Source of the DNA: Pyrus communis
Taxonomy: Eukaryota; Streptophyta; Magnoliopsida; Rosales; Rosaceae
Direction: 5' to 3'
DNA length: 64,000 bases
Assembly (NCBI RefSeq): GCF_963583255.1
Contig: NC_084817.1
Span: forward strand, 1,617,001 to 1,681,000
This document shows, in pieces, positions 22,601 through 33,960 of this stretch (the stretch's first letter is position 1; every line of letters begins with the position of its first letter). Position numbers and translations under genes: made by a program. The notes under the pieces are model-generated. The model worked only from the letters and a program-made list of their open reading frames with translations, did not search any database and had not been told where the DNA came from.

Positions 22601-22649
22601 CACAGTCGTATTGAAGAATGCAACGATTAAAGATGGAACTGTCATCTAA
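19634..22649 (+). CDS. Glucose-1-phosphate adenylyltransferase large subunit
   Basis: ADP-glucose pyrophosphorylase makes ADP-glucose from glucose-1-phosphate and ATP in plastids, the committed step of starch synthesis; the large subunit is mainly regulatory. Fourteen exons with GT-AG introns: 19634-19819, 19942-20064, 20172-20345, 20443-20535, 20614-20697, 20795-20850, 20996-21089, 21246-21431, 21578-21658, 21762-21848, 21924-22028, 22189-22295, 22385-22445, 22548-22649. They join in frame to 512 residues. The transit peptide starts [13 protein letters not shown]. Seen: the nucleotide loop [58 protein letters not shown], a C-terminal beta-helix domain and the end [27 protein letters not shown] is of large-subunit type. 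A polyadenylation-like AATAAA lies at about 22824. The isoform number cannot be fixed. Its 3' end is duplicated at 26591. Confidence 0.96.
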
Positions 22650-22865
22650 ATCTATCAGTTCGACTGCGAGGTACTTGTTCCGATCGAGCCACGGTGAATG
22701 GTACCTTGATGATGTTTGTCCGTGGCTTTAACTAGATGTAGTAGCTTGAAATGCTTGCTTCTGTAAATTAACATGTTTCTTTGATGTATGTAACTTAACA
22801 TTCTAGTTACTTAATAAGATCAATAAAGCTCTTTCTTTCGTTTATATCTCACGAACTACGTTTTG

Positions 22866-23764
22866 ATTTTTTTTTTTATTTTTTTTTTAACCATTATATG
22901 ATGATGCCACCATATACAAACAGCTGAATGCAAGCTTAAGAATCAACACGAATAATTGTTTTGAGAACACTGTCACGCGGTGTTGCCACCGCACATATAA
23001 GGTCGGTCATTTTGTGTCGTGTTTGTATTACTTTTCAAAGGGACTTCGAATTAAACTCTTTCCTACCACCCCTTCATATATTAAAAAAATGGTCTCTGGG
23101 ATTAGCATAACTCCTCATTTTGGTCATTGAGATTTGAAATCAATAGAAATGATCTCTGAGTTTATACACTGTCAATCATTTTGGTTATTTTAGGAAATAT
23201 CTTTGTTAAATGAGAACCAAAATGACCAAAACACACTTAATGTAACAAACAATAGGCTACAATGATTTGACAAGTGGGGGTATTTTTGTTATTTTATCAT
23301 ATTTGATGGAGACTTTTTACGAAATAACCAAAATAATTGACTGTGGACGAACTCGAAATCTATTTTTATTGATTTTAAATGTCAGAGACGAGAAAAGTAC
23401 TGTCAAAATCATTTTGGCTAAAAAGCCATGAAAAAAAAGTTGTTGAAGATAACTCCTTTTCTTTACAATGGGCAGGGAGCCCAACCTGCCAACCAAGCCG
23501 GAAAACTTCGTATTGGTTTGGTACTGAGGTGATTTTATAAAAAATGCGTATAAAAAAAAACTGAGCTCAAAAAGGTATTTGGTAAACACTTAAAAAAAAA
23601 TTATTTTCATAGTTTTGGGTGAAAAAAAGCTGAAAACGTGAAACAACAAAAATAAGCTTTGAAAAAAAACTAAAACCGTGAAGCAGCATAAATGTTGGAT
23701 TATATATTGAATGTTGGATTATGATTTCTTGTTAAATGTTGGATTATATGTTTAAGATAAAGTT

Positions 23765-23795
<31 letters not shown>

Positions 23796-24262
23796 TATTT
23801 ATTTATTTATTTAAATAAAGCGTATTTAGTAATTCACCTTTATTTGTTAAGAAAATTAAATTAATAACACATCTAGTATTATATCATTTTTGATCATTTC
23901 ACACAATCAAAATTGTTTTTTTTATAAAAATTTACTAAACACTATAAAACTGCTTTTTTTTTTTTTTTTTTTTTTTTTCCAAAAACACTTTTATAAAAAA
24001 AATTTACGAAATATTCTACTATTTTATTTCACACTGTTAAAAAAACGGTTTTTTTTATTTTTTTTATTTTTTTTCAAAGCAGCAGTACCATACCAGCCTG
24101 TTGGCAGCATCTGTTGGATTCCGCAGCAACCGAAACCTAGTGACTCGGTCTCAGCTACTGAATCTTGTTTGTGCTTCCATCCTTTCCAAATATGCAAAAT
24201 TAACAACTCCTAATCCTCACTCTCTCTAATCCAATTCAAATTTTCCCTTCGTCTTCGTTTCA
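22866..24262. other. Intergenic with MITE and TA tract
   Basis: No gene. It holds a foldback element (23091-23393), a TA dinucleotide tract (about 23770-23796) and T-rich runs (23950-24070). The final 60 bases carry a pyrimidine-rich leader before the PPR start codon. Confidence 0.5.
23091..23393. mobile_element. Foldback MITE-like element
   Basis: The left arm contains GAAATCAATAGAAATGATCT and CAATCATTTTGGTTATTT. The right arm at 23316-23393 gives, on the opposite strand, GTCTCTGACATTTAAAATCA and GTCAATTATTTTGGTTATTT. The arms are therefore imperfect inverted repeats of about 80 bp around a 120-bp centre. Exact ends and target duplications were not resolved. Confidence 0.55.
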
Positions 24263-26484
24263 ATGGCAGCTGGTCAAGTTTTCTTCACGGGGGCCCATGC
24301 TTCCAACGTTTTCTGCTATCCCTATCCCCACCCAGCAAACCCAATGACCAATGAATCGAAGAAAACCCATTGCCACAGATTCACGGGCAACTCTTTGTGG
24401 GCAATCCCAATGAGCCTTGTCACCCACAACCGCCGTTTCCAGCGGCCATTGGCGGCGGCAAGCGTGGAGGAGACGGCGAAGACTGAGAGTAATGAAGGGA
24501 AGTCGCGGATTAGGCTGGATGTGGTGAGTCCTGAGATTACAGAAGCTCAGAAAGAAGCTATTGAACAACTGCCACAAAATATGAGCAAGCGGTGTAGGGC
24601 TTTGATGAGGCAGCTCATTTGCTTCTCTCCAGAGAAGGGCAGTTTGTGCGAGTTGTTGGCTGATTGGGGTAGGATTATGAAGCCTTGCAGAGCTGACTGG
24701 CTTGCTGTTCTTAAAGAATTGAGGGTAAAGGATCACCCCATTTATCTTCAGGTATTTGCTTTTTACTGGCTTTATCGTGATAGTTTTAAAGTTCAGTACT
24801 TTGAGTTCTACAACCTTCAGGCAATTTTGTTTTACTGGGTTTATTTTTAATTTTCTAAAGTTCAATGCTTTCCAAGTTTTATTATCATTTGCTTTTGTCT
24901 TGTATTTACTGTTTTTAGTGTTTTTGTGGATGTGAATTCTTGGGGTCCTCTGAATTTGAAGAAATCAGAGGATTCTTGAAAGGAAGTTTGTGTGTTTTTG
25001 TGTGTGTGTGTGTTAGGGAGGGAGAGGTAGATGATTTTTAGGTCACCTTAGCCAGCTATGATCAGATTGTTCATACTGTTGATAGACCAAGGTGTGTATT
25101 GTGTTGAAATTGAATACCCATCTGAGTTCTTGATAAAAACAATTTCAATTAGCAATTACGTATCGAGTGTGAATGGCCATTTCTGGTGCTGCCTAATCAT
25201 GTTTTGTTTTCAATTAGGGGAGATAAGGACTTTTAGGTGGTCATGGTACTTAGGCGTGGCATGACGGGTAATCAGAAATGATGATTAAGAGATCTTGAAT
25301 GGGTGAAATAAGAATAAGTTATTTACGATAATCTAAAATTCTCAGCTGTGACTAAAACTTGTTTTCTCAATTCAAGCGGTCCAAGCTCATTGAGCAAGGT
25401 GATTTCTTGCTGTTGAACCCCCTTTAGCATCATAGGTAAGTTCTTGTTTGAATATCTGGCTTAGGTTTCCCTGTTTTCGAATTTGAAGTGCTAGGGATGG
25501 AGCTGTCATGTTCCATCTCTTTCAAGTTCTAATCGTCTTCCAACTTTTATACGTTTTTGGAACTCCAGTTTGTTCATTTTTGATCTGCATGTTATGAGAT
25601 TCTTGCACTCTCCACGGTATATTTTATCGTCTTCAACAAGTTCACTTAAAAATGTCGTGTTTTTGAAAATCTGCTTACTGAACTATTTGTAGGTGGCAGA
25701 AATTGCTTTACTAGAAGAATCTTTTGAAGCCAACATTCGTGACTATACCAAAATAATTCATGGTTATGGGAAACAAAACCGAGTTGAGGATGCTGTAAAA
25801 ACCCTTTCGAACATGAAGGCTAGAGGCTTCATATGTGATCAGGTAACTCTAACTGCCATGATTGACATGTACAGCAAGGCCGGAAACCTTAAGCTAGCTG
25901 AAGAAACTTTTGAAGAACTTAGGCTCCTTGGACAGCCGTTGGATAAAAGATCGTATGGCTCAATGATTATGGCGTACATTAGAGCTGGAATGCCTGATCA
26001 GGGAGAGAGTTTGCTCACAGAAATGGATGTTCAAGAGGTTTATGCTGGAAGTGAAGTTTACAAGGCATTGTTAAGAGCATACTCAATGGTTGGTGATACT
26101 GAAGGAGCTCAAAGGGTGTTCAATGCAGTTCAGCTAGCTGGTATTTCTCCAGACGCTAAGCTATGCGGACTTCTCATAAATGCATATGGTGTATCGGGTG
26201 AAAGTCAAAAGGCGCGTGTTGCGTTCGAAAACATGAGGACGGCTGGTCTTAAGCCAACTGATAAATGTATAGCTCTAGTGTTGGCTGCTTACGAAAAGGA
26301 GAATAAGCTTCAAAAGGCATTAAAATTTCTGATAGCGTTGGAGAGAGATGGTATCATGGTTGGGAAAGAAGCCGCTGAAACACTGGCTGGATGGTTTAGG
26401 AAACTAGGGGTTGTGGAAGAGGTGGATATGATCTTGAGAGAATTTGCAGCAACAGAAGAGAAATCTAGCATTCTGGCTTCCTAG
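24263..26484 (+). CDS. Pentatricopeptide repeat protein, At1g01970-like
   Basis: PPR proteins bind organellar RNA in a sequence-specific way and act in its processing, stability or translation. Two exons: 24263-24751 and 25693-26484, phase 0, GT-AG intron of 941 bases; 426 residues. The N-terminus (MAAGQVFFTGAHASNVFCYP, then His-, Arg- and Ser-rich sequence) looks like an organelle transit peptide. A helical region with LPQNMSKRCRALMRQLICF comes before the intron. Exon 2 holds about six PPR-type repeats: YTKIIHGYGKQNRVEDAVKT, LTAMIDMYSKAGNLKLAEET, YGSMIMAYIRAGMPDQGESL, YKALLRAYSMVGDTEGAQRV, LCGLLINAYGVSGESQKARV, CIALVLAAYEKENKLQKALK. No E or DYW domain, so a P-class protein; the target RNA is unknown. 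The orthology statement is from memory. Confidence 0.92.
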
Positions 26485-26590
26485 TTGCCCTCTCTGGGTT
26501 TTATTTTCTGCAGCAATGAGGAGAAGTCTCTCTTTCCAAGTATATCACTCCTCATTGGTAGGAATATGATAGTGAAGTTATGAGGGAGCC

Positions 26591-27029
26591 GAAAAGATCT
26601 GATCACAAATGGCGATTTTAGTACACTCGAAACTTGAAAGGAATCAAAAACAGATCACCATTGCATTCTTTCTGATTTCAACATTGATGAACAAATTGCT
26701 TTGACTTCTCAGGGAATTGAAGAGCAGACAGGGCAGACAAAGGATTTTACTTAAGGTCGGGAATCAGTCGTACTGAAGAATGCAACGATTAAAGATGGAA
26801 CTGTCATCTAAATCTATCAATTCGACTGCGAGGTACTTGTTCAGATCGAGCCACAGGTAATGGCACCTTGACAAAGTTCGTCAGTAGCTTTGACTTGATG
26901 TAGTAGCTGGAAATGCTTGCTTCTGCAAATGAACAAGTTTATTTGATGTACTTTACCAAACATACTAATTACTTAATAAGATCAATAAAGCTCTATCTTT
27001 CGTTTATATCTCGCGAACTACGTTGTGAT
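26591..27029 (+). pseudogene. Duplicated 3' end of the AGPase large-subunit gene
   Basis: Aligns throughout with 22432-22866: the end of exon 13, intron 13, exon 14, the stop and the 3' untranslated region. Exon 14 is damaged: a base is lost in GAAGAAGCAGAG and three bases are missing in GGAATCACAGTC, while AACGATTAAAGATGGAACTG and the TAA remain. Because an intron is included, this is a genomic duplication and not a processed copy. The AATAAGATCAATAAAGCTC polyadenylation region (26974-26992) is kept. It lies 107 bases after the PPR stop codon, so it may now end the PPR transcript. Confidence 0.9.
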
Positions 27030-27103
27030 CGTTGCTTTTCGAAACAGATTATAATCCTGCTCTCTTGGATGAACATACATGGATTTAAAACATCAACCTT
27101 CAT

Positions 27104-30100
27104 TCAGTTTTCTGTACCATTGTCCTTATTCCCAGACCAGAACCGATCCCTTCCAATTTCCCTCGCTCGCTTCCACTTCTCGATGTTTCTCAACCTGGCA
27201 TACTTCTTCCGAATCTCATTAAGCTTCCGAGACTCCTCGGCAATCAAACCAACTGTCGAGGAGCTCTCGCTCAACACAACCCCATACCCGTCTTGGAAAT
27301 TGTCCATTCCTTCGGCCAGAAGTTGCCAGAATAAGCCGCCAACGGCAGCACCTCCACCCCTAGCCGACGAGTAGATACCCGAGTAGACTACAGTGAACAT
27401 CCGGTCACGCTGGCTTGTGGTATAACCCGACTCTTTCAAAGACCTTCCAAACTCCGCAAACAGAACTGGCTTCTTCAGAATGTTTTGTGCATCCTGGATG
27501 TGACCACTGACCCAACTGTTCAAAAAAGAGACTTGATCTTCGTAACTTGACCCGGTTAACCTGCACATCGCTCAAAAAAACACAGTTAAAGTAGAATATC
27601 GTTGTATCAAACAAAAAAAAATAGCAACACATTTTATGAATCTTTACCATTGATCGGGATATGCGTGGACAGTGGCAAAGTCAATGTCAGGGATCTGATT
27701 ATTCGCAATGAAATCAGTTCCAATTGGATAGTTATTCGGATTTTTTTTCGGATTTGATGATCCATAAAACCCTTCAAGGCCAACTTCTAGCAAATGATTT
27801 CCATCTATGGATTTCAAGTAAGACGCCATTTCCGTTATCCAAGCCTGTCAAGCAAATACCAAGGTCAATCATTTTCCCCACCAACGGCAAAAGCACTCTG
27901 TTGGGGCGACACTGACACTGAAAGACGGAAGTTAGGGAAGCAAATGGGATTAGATACCCTAGTAGTTCTAGCCGTAAAAAGTTACTGTAGTAGTTTTTCG
28001 CACACTCAATTTCTCGCTCGCCTTTATCCAAAATACTAGAGAGACTAGCTGAACAAATGAAGACGGGGCACACCATGATACAAGTTTTTAGACATCAATT
28101 TTTAAACCAAATGTGCATGACATGCTCTTAACAAACTGAGCTTGAATAGATTTGTAGAGATAAAACTTTTTCCGATACCAGGAAAAGAGAGATTCGAATA
28201 CAGATCCTCAGGTCTACAAACCGATCGCTTCAGAACGTGAGAGAAAAAAAAAAAAAAAAAGAGAAGGTTTGGCAGACCTGAATGGTTTTTCCAGATGGAT
28301 CTGAAGTGCATCTTGGCTCATTCATAAGCTCCCAAGCCATTATGGTTGGTTCATCTTTGTAAGCAACTCCAGTCAGAGTGTTGATCCTCGTAAGAACAGT
28401 CTATATATACACAAGATCACAAAACTTCCACGTCAATATATTATTATTTAGATCAAACGGGACATGACCTAATTTCAACCAACTATACAATTTTTTAAAA
28501 CTTTTTCTCTGTCTGACAAAGACAATCTATTCTAAATTATTGTAATCTACAAGGTGGGCCACGAACAGGTAGTAGATTGTCCTGATAAATAGAGTGTTTT
28601 TTCAACTCATTACGTTTACTGCATTTCAAGTTTAAACTCTCCCCCTCTCTTTAGTGTAGTTTAGAGACAAAAAGAAGAAAACCGGTACACTATCTTGACC
28701 AACTTGGCCAAACTCATGTTTGCGGAAAACTATTATCTAGTCTTTTGCAAATTGGTAAAAGTTAACGTGAAATATATCTCACTATAAAAGTAATGATACT
28801 AGAAGATGAAAACCAACCAAATAATACCTATAAACTTATATCAACCCAACATTACTTTTACTAAAAGCACTTATAATACAGAGAAATTAAGAGCTCGTTT
28901 GGATGTGTTTTTCAAATAGCTGAAAACGTTTTTGGTGAAAATATTTTTGGAGCCAATCTTTAGTAAAAATACAAGTAAATCCGAGAAAATCACTTAAAAG
29001 CAGTTTTTGAAAAAAAAAAAAAAAAAAAAAAAAAAACACATAACTGATGCTTCTTGCAAAAAACACTTCAAGTGCTTTTGAAACCCAAAAATATTTTCTC
29101 TAAAAGTGTTTTCAGTTATTTTAAAAGTACATTTAAACAAGCCCTAAAACAAATTAAGAAAAATGATTTACCTTGATATGATTTTTGTAAAATCCCTTCA
29201 CGAGAAAGTTGGTATAGAAATCATCTTCAGAAGATAGAGATTGGCCTTGGCTTCTAGCCCACTCCACATACTGTTTCTTGCCTCCATAGTTGTAATAGTT
29301 GTTCACCAAACTCAGTATCACCTTGATCCCATTCTTTTTTGCCTCAGATATCACAAAATCCAACCCCTTCCAACCCCAAAAACCAAACAAAAAAGACAAT
29401 CACACCAAAATTAAAACTATAAATTATTTATGGAAGAGCTAAAAGCGTTTTCTAACAATAAAAAACACTTGGTAGTAAATGGTAAAAATGCTTATGGATC
29501 GTAAAAATGTTTATGGACCGTAAAAATGCTTTATGGACAAGCACCTGTCAAATGTTTCTTTAAAAAATGCTTTCGAGTGTTTTTTTAATTACTACAATTT
29601 TGAACGTGCTTCTAACAAAAACGCTTAGTAGCAAAAGTGTTTCCGACAAGGGCAGTCCCAAACAATCTCTAATACCAGATCATTTATAAACGCTTCTGAG
29701 GATGGCTTGAAACAAAACTAAAGAGTTTATGGACTATCTTCTGAGTGACGTGCTTCTAATAAAAGCGGTTCCAGCAAAAGCACTTACCCGAAAAGTTCGC
29801 TCGTCGTACGACCCCGGAGAGGTCTGCAGAGCTCTGTATCCGCCATCGGCGAAAGCCCAAGTCCTTGCAATTGTGAGCCCATGTCCCTTCGCCTCTCGGA
29901 GGGCAGACGAAACTTTCACCCTCTCGGAAGGGTCGGTCCCCATGTACATCAACCAGTAGGCATTGAAGCCGTGTCCATAGTACGGAACTCCATTCAGCAC
30001 AAGCTGCACTCCTCTGGTTTTCATAAACCCGTCTTCCGCTAAAACTCCATGGTTCTGGAAGATGAACAGCAGAGCCCCGAAGAACATCACAACCAAATGC

Positions 30101-30105
30101 TTCAT
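27104..30105 (-). CDS. Mannan endo-1,4-beta-mannosidase (GH5_7)
   Basis: A secreted enzyme that cuts the beta-1,4-mannan backbone in cell walls, during growth, fruit softening or germination. Five exons: 30105-29788, 29366-29172, 28400-28278, 27844-27648, 27560-27104, all with GT-AG introns, joining to 429 residues. The signal peptide is [20 protein letters not shown]. Seen: FNAYWLMYM, the conserved Arg in [37 protein letters not shown], the acid/base Glu in WELMNEPRC, the substrate-site HAYPDQW, and the nucleophile Glu in VLFAEFGRS. Length fits plant mannanases (about 400-430). Intron 2 carries a MITE (28891) and intron 3 a plastid rDNA fragment (27880). A TATA-like CTATAAAG lies at 30188-30195 on the minus strand. 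The start is the first Met before the signal peptide. Confidence 0.95.
27880..27978 (+). other. Nuclear copy of plastid 16S rDNA (NUPT), intron 3
   Basis: About 99 bases match a central part of chloroplast 16S rRNA, which I recognise from its universal block ATTAGATACCCTAGTAGTTC, preceded by ACCAACGGCAAAAGCACTCT and CGACACTGACACTGAAAGAC and followed by TAGCCGTAAA. Compared with the remembered plastid sequence nearly all differences are C-to-T or G-to-A changes, for example AGTAGTCC to AGTAGTTC and GGGGAGCG to GGGAAGCA. It lies inside intron 3 of the mannanase gene. It is far too short to be a functional rRNA gene. Confidence 0.85.
28891..29143. mobile_element. MITE, GAGCTCGTTTGG family, copy 2
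   Basis: Starts GAGCTCGTTTGGATGTG and ends TTTAAACAAGCCC, the inverted counterpart. Interior blocks such as TTTTTGGAGCCAATC and CTTCTTGCAAAAAACACTTC match the other copies. An A run of about 25 bases at 29011-29036 has expanded its centre. It lies in intron 2 of the mannanase gene. Confidence 0.8.
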
Positions 30106-30116
30106 CTTTCTTCTTC

Positions 30117-30146
30117 TTCCTCCTCCTCCTCCTCCTCCTCCTCCTC
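30117..30146. repeat. TCC/TTC microsatellite before the mannanase start
   Basis: A run of TTC then TCC triplets lies directly upstream of the mannanase start codon, so on the sense strand the leader carries a GGA/GAA tract. A length-variable purine tract here could affect translation or transcription; that is inference. Confidence 0.7.
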
Positions 30147-32147
30147 TGTTTCGCTTTCTGTAATAAATACAGCGTGGATGGAAGGAACTTTATAGGAAAT
30201 TATGATAATTTTGTGGCGGTTTATGGAAAAGTGTTAGTGATAGTGTAGTTTCCCGTTTCAATGGTTTTACCTTTTTTTTGGACTCAAATTAAGTGGAGGA
30301 AGTTAAAGAGTGAAAACCCGATTATACCCTTATTGTTTAGTTACATGCAATGTGGATCTCGTCTTAAAATCCGTGATCAAACAGCTTGAGAACCAAGAGG
30401 TCATTTTAGTTAATCTCGTCTTAAAATCCGTAATCAAACAACTTTAGTTGATCCGATTCTTATTTCTTACTCTCCTATTCTTAAGTTCCTTAATTTTGGT
30501 ATTTTACTTTTCTTAATTCTTGAAAAATAAAATGCAACAAGGGGTCGTTTAGTTTGTGAAACAACCATGTGGAAAATGAACCTTTCATGTTTATTCTTAT
30601 GAGACGAGAATGAAGGATGTGTCATTTTGGTGTTTGGAAACGCATGAAAGTTGAGTGCAAGTGCTAATTTTCTCATTCTACGTCTAACTATGGAACTACG
30701 TAGGGTTGAAAAAACCGAAATCAATCCTAAACAGAAAAAACCAAAACCGACCCCTAGAACTATGTCCCTAACCCAAGTTCTTGTTTCTTGTCATGTAGTT
30801 TAAATTAGATTCGAATATCACTCCAATAAAAAAAGTTTGTAAATAAGTGTATTAAATGTTTTTCCAAGAAGAATCAAAGGTATGTTAACAGTTCATGATT
30901 AGTTAGCAGAAATATTACCATGGGGTGTGAATGTGTAAAAGTACAAAGTGAATTTGTAAACCAACCTTTCAAAAAATTGAGAGGCAATGCCATGTTCCTT
31001 TGGCAACCTAACTTACGCTGAAAATTTAGGAGACACACGATAGGGACATTTTTAGTAGCTTAACTCACATCACTTGTCCCTTCGCCTAAAAGAAACATAA
31101 CCATACATGTGGCTACAAATTAAACATTTGTTCGCATATAGATCATAGTGCTTTACTGGTGTGGCGGAAATTAGTCGTGTTTATGCATTTTAGTGTGAGT
31201 TTTATTCCTACTAATTTTTTTTTATCTCCTTAAAAACTAACTATTTAACCTACTAACGCTATTGCTCTAACTAAATCCTCTTCTTTTTTTTTTTTTTTTT
31301 CTTTTTTTTTTCAGTTTTAAAATTAATATTCTTGCAAAATATTTGTAGTTCAGTTAGTTAAGAGCATTCAATTGTACGTTTGAAATCTCGAGTTTGACTT
31401 TCCCAATAGGGTTGTTTTATTAGCACCTCACAATTTGTTAACTAAACCCTACTAAACACACCCCACACTTACTTTTCAAAAGAAAAATTGTCTTAATATA
31501 CCCTTATTAACTTCCTAAAATACCCTCATACTCCACTCCCACGTAAATATGAAAAATAAAAAAACAAAAATTTTCTCTACGACGCCGCAACCTGCAGAAC
31601 TGCCACAACCCTTGCTTCCACGACTCTGCTTCAAAACTATAGTAGTGGATATAAGTACATACCTATGATCATTCATATATAAGAGTAAAAGTCCGGGCAA
31701 AAGTCCGGCCCTATAAATCTGGCATGAATACGTATTATCTTTCTCTAATGAGCAGATATTTTGCAGTGGATGTGGCAAAACATTTACCCGATCAAACTTT
31801 CTTGTTAATATTTACATGGTAGTAATTGGTAATCCTAGCATCAAGTTTAATGTTTCGTGTCAAACTGTGAATCAGTTACAGCTTAAAAATATAAAAAAAA
31901 AAAACAAAAAAGAGGAAGCCTGAGATTAAAGTTAATTTGAGAGCTCCAAGAAAAATATTTTTGGGGTGTAAGTTTTGATCTCACGTTGGATTTGTGGGTT
32001 TTATTAAGAAATCAAAGTCTTAAATTTTTGGCCTAAATAGTCATTTCATTATAACATTTTATTAATTTAATATTAAAATTTTAAATGAGGTGTAAGCAAC
32101 AATTTATGAGGTGTCAATAAGAAAACCCTTCCTAATATCATTGTATC
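30147..32147. other. Intergenic, no gene recognised
   Basis: AT-rich spacer with homopolymer T (31284-31311) and A runs. The frame 30467-30724 on the minus strand shows no known motif. No structured RNA or clear element ends were found. Confidence 0.4.
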
Positions 32148-32162
32148 AAAACAAATCAATAG

Positions 32163-32324
32163 GCCACTCGATATTAGGTCTGGTGGTATTTCTCTTCACT
32201 TGGAAGTGAGAGGTTTTAGGTTTGAATCTCGTGAATGGGGAATTCGATACCAAATTAGGCTGCCCATTGTGTGGCTTTGTCAAACTCCCCCTCTCCTTAG
32301 TGTAAAAATATCGATGTACTAAAA
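32163..32324 (+). mobile_element. tRNA-derived SINE with perfect target duplication
   Basis: The body begins GCCACTCGATATTAGGTCTG and contains the A-box-like GTCTGGTGGTATTT, the block GAAGTGAGAGGTTTTAGG, a B-box-like GGTTTGAATCTCG, and a 3' part CTCCTTAGTGTAAAAATATC ending in an A run. It is flanked by AAAACAAATCAATAG at 32148-32162 and 32325-32339, a perfect 15-bp target duplication. That defines the ends and indicates retroposition. Confidence 0.85.
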
Positions 32325-32339
32325 AAAACAAATCAATAG

Positions 32340-33886
32340 TCCCAAAACCGATAAGTTTTCAAGTAGTGATTAAAAGAAATTTCTTTTTTATTATGTAGTA
32401 TTAAATAATAAGGGAATGAATTATTGTGATTGAAAGTAAAAGATTTAAACAGTAGTGGAAATCAAATATAACGATCAAAACACTCGTAGCATTAAAACCA
32501 CACATATTATTATCAAATAATGTAGAATAATAAGATTTTAAAAAATAAAACAACCACAATTATGTTTTGTTTTCTGTTACTTTTTGGCCATTCATGCGTT
32601 TATGGTGATGAGGGAAAAACCTGAAAAATAAATCCGAAAGCAAAAGAGAAAATATTATTGCCAAAAACAGTAAGGCGCGTAAATCACTGAGCGGACATCA
32701 CGGTGGCGTTATAACCACGGCTGACGGAGGATTATGACCTGCTGGTAAGAAAATTATTTAATTTGAATATTCAACTGCCACGAAAAGGACGAGGGTCCAA
32801 TACGATACGAGGAAGCTTTTCAATCGTCAAATTACATAACTTTTCTTGTATCCCAATAAATAGGGTACTAGGGAATAATGACGGAGTGAGACCATTGATC
32901 ATGACCTCAATAACATTAAAAATCCGGTGTATATTTGTATGTGCATTGTATTTGATCATATAAATGGTTAGGACAAACTAAATTATAACTTCCTACTTCT
33001 ATTTTTTCTTATCATACCTAGCTTCTTTTTCTCTTTTTTTGTGTGCGACTCTATTGTGCGCACCAAATGCTCAATAAAGTGCCTCAGTTGACAAGTCTTT
33101 AGAATCTTTAACATTACTCTACAGTTTCCTATAGCCACCCTTGACAAGCCTCTACATATCATAGTAGTTGTTGACACGTTTCTACTAGTGCTCGACGAAA
33201 TGGTCCAACGAAGCTTTTTTGGTCGAAATCATGACACCATTATTTGAAATCCTGGTTCTGCCACTAATGAGTAAGCTTCTCATTCAGATCAAATCACATA
33301 ACTTTTTTTGTATCCCATTAAGTGGAGTCGCATGTATGAATTCTAAAACGCACACTTGGCCTTCTGTCAACACCAAGTACTACGTATCTTTTCTTATAGT
33401 CTATTTAAAATCTTCTTAAATTTTCATCTACCACATATTACTCGAAGCCTTCGTCTTATGGTCATATATTCTAATCGAAACATCTCTAACCAAGTTGAGT
33501 AACCGCAGGCCTGCATCGTAATTTTAGACTTTTAGTATATGAGTTTTGTAACTTGAGACAATATATAGATTCAAAAGGCATAATTTTATTGCGAATGCAG
33601 ATATGAGCAAATGCAAAGCAAAGAATAAAGCAAAAAAGAAGGAAAAAACTGCAAGTTTGGTTCGTTGCTTTTCTTCTCAATGGGATCTTACTCCATTCGT
33701 GTTTGACACTTTGTGCGTTCTCCTTCTTATGTGATGTCATAAAACGGATTTTTCCTAGTCAGCCGACGTAAAGCTTGCACCAATTTCATATTCTTTTCTT
33801 TTATGCAACGAGACAAGAGATATATAGAGAAAAATAGTATGAAACTTGTTCAAAGCAAATCTCTCTCCACTGACAGCAATGTTACG
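32340..33886. other. Intergenic, includes dispersed repeat copy 2
   Basis: No gene recognised. The segment 33050-33270 is related to 16705-16965 (shared TTGACAAG, CATAGTAGTTGTTGA and TTTCTACTAGTGCTC blocks). The rest is AT-rich. Confidence 0.45.
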
Positions 33887-33960
33887 TTATTACAATTTAC
33901 GTTACGTGTTACAAATTATATCTTTTGAATAAGTTGTAACACATAACGTAAATTGTAATC
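33887..33960. repeat. Short foldback (stem about 29 bp)
   Basis: ATTACAATTTACGTTACGTG then TTACAAATT is mirrored by AAGTTGTAACACATAACGTA then AATTGTAAT around a loop of about 13 bases. GTTACAAAT units recur at 37014-37070. Possibly a small MITE; no target duplication was defined. Confidence 0.55.

Noticed and set aside
23890..24213. Phe-rich plus-strand frame
   Set aside because: Generated by homopolymer T runs upstream of the PPR gene.
27880..27978. Functional rRNA gene
   Set aside because: Only about 99 bases, with many transitions, inside an intron; it is a nuclear copy fragment.
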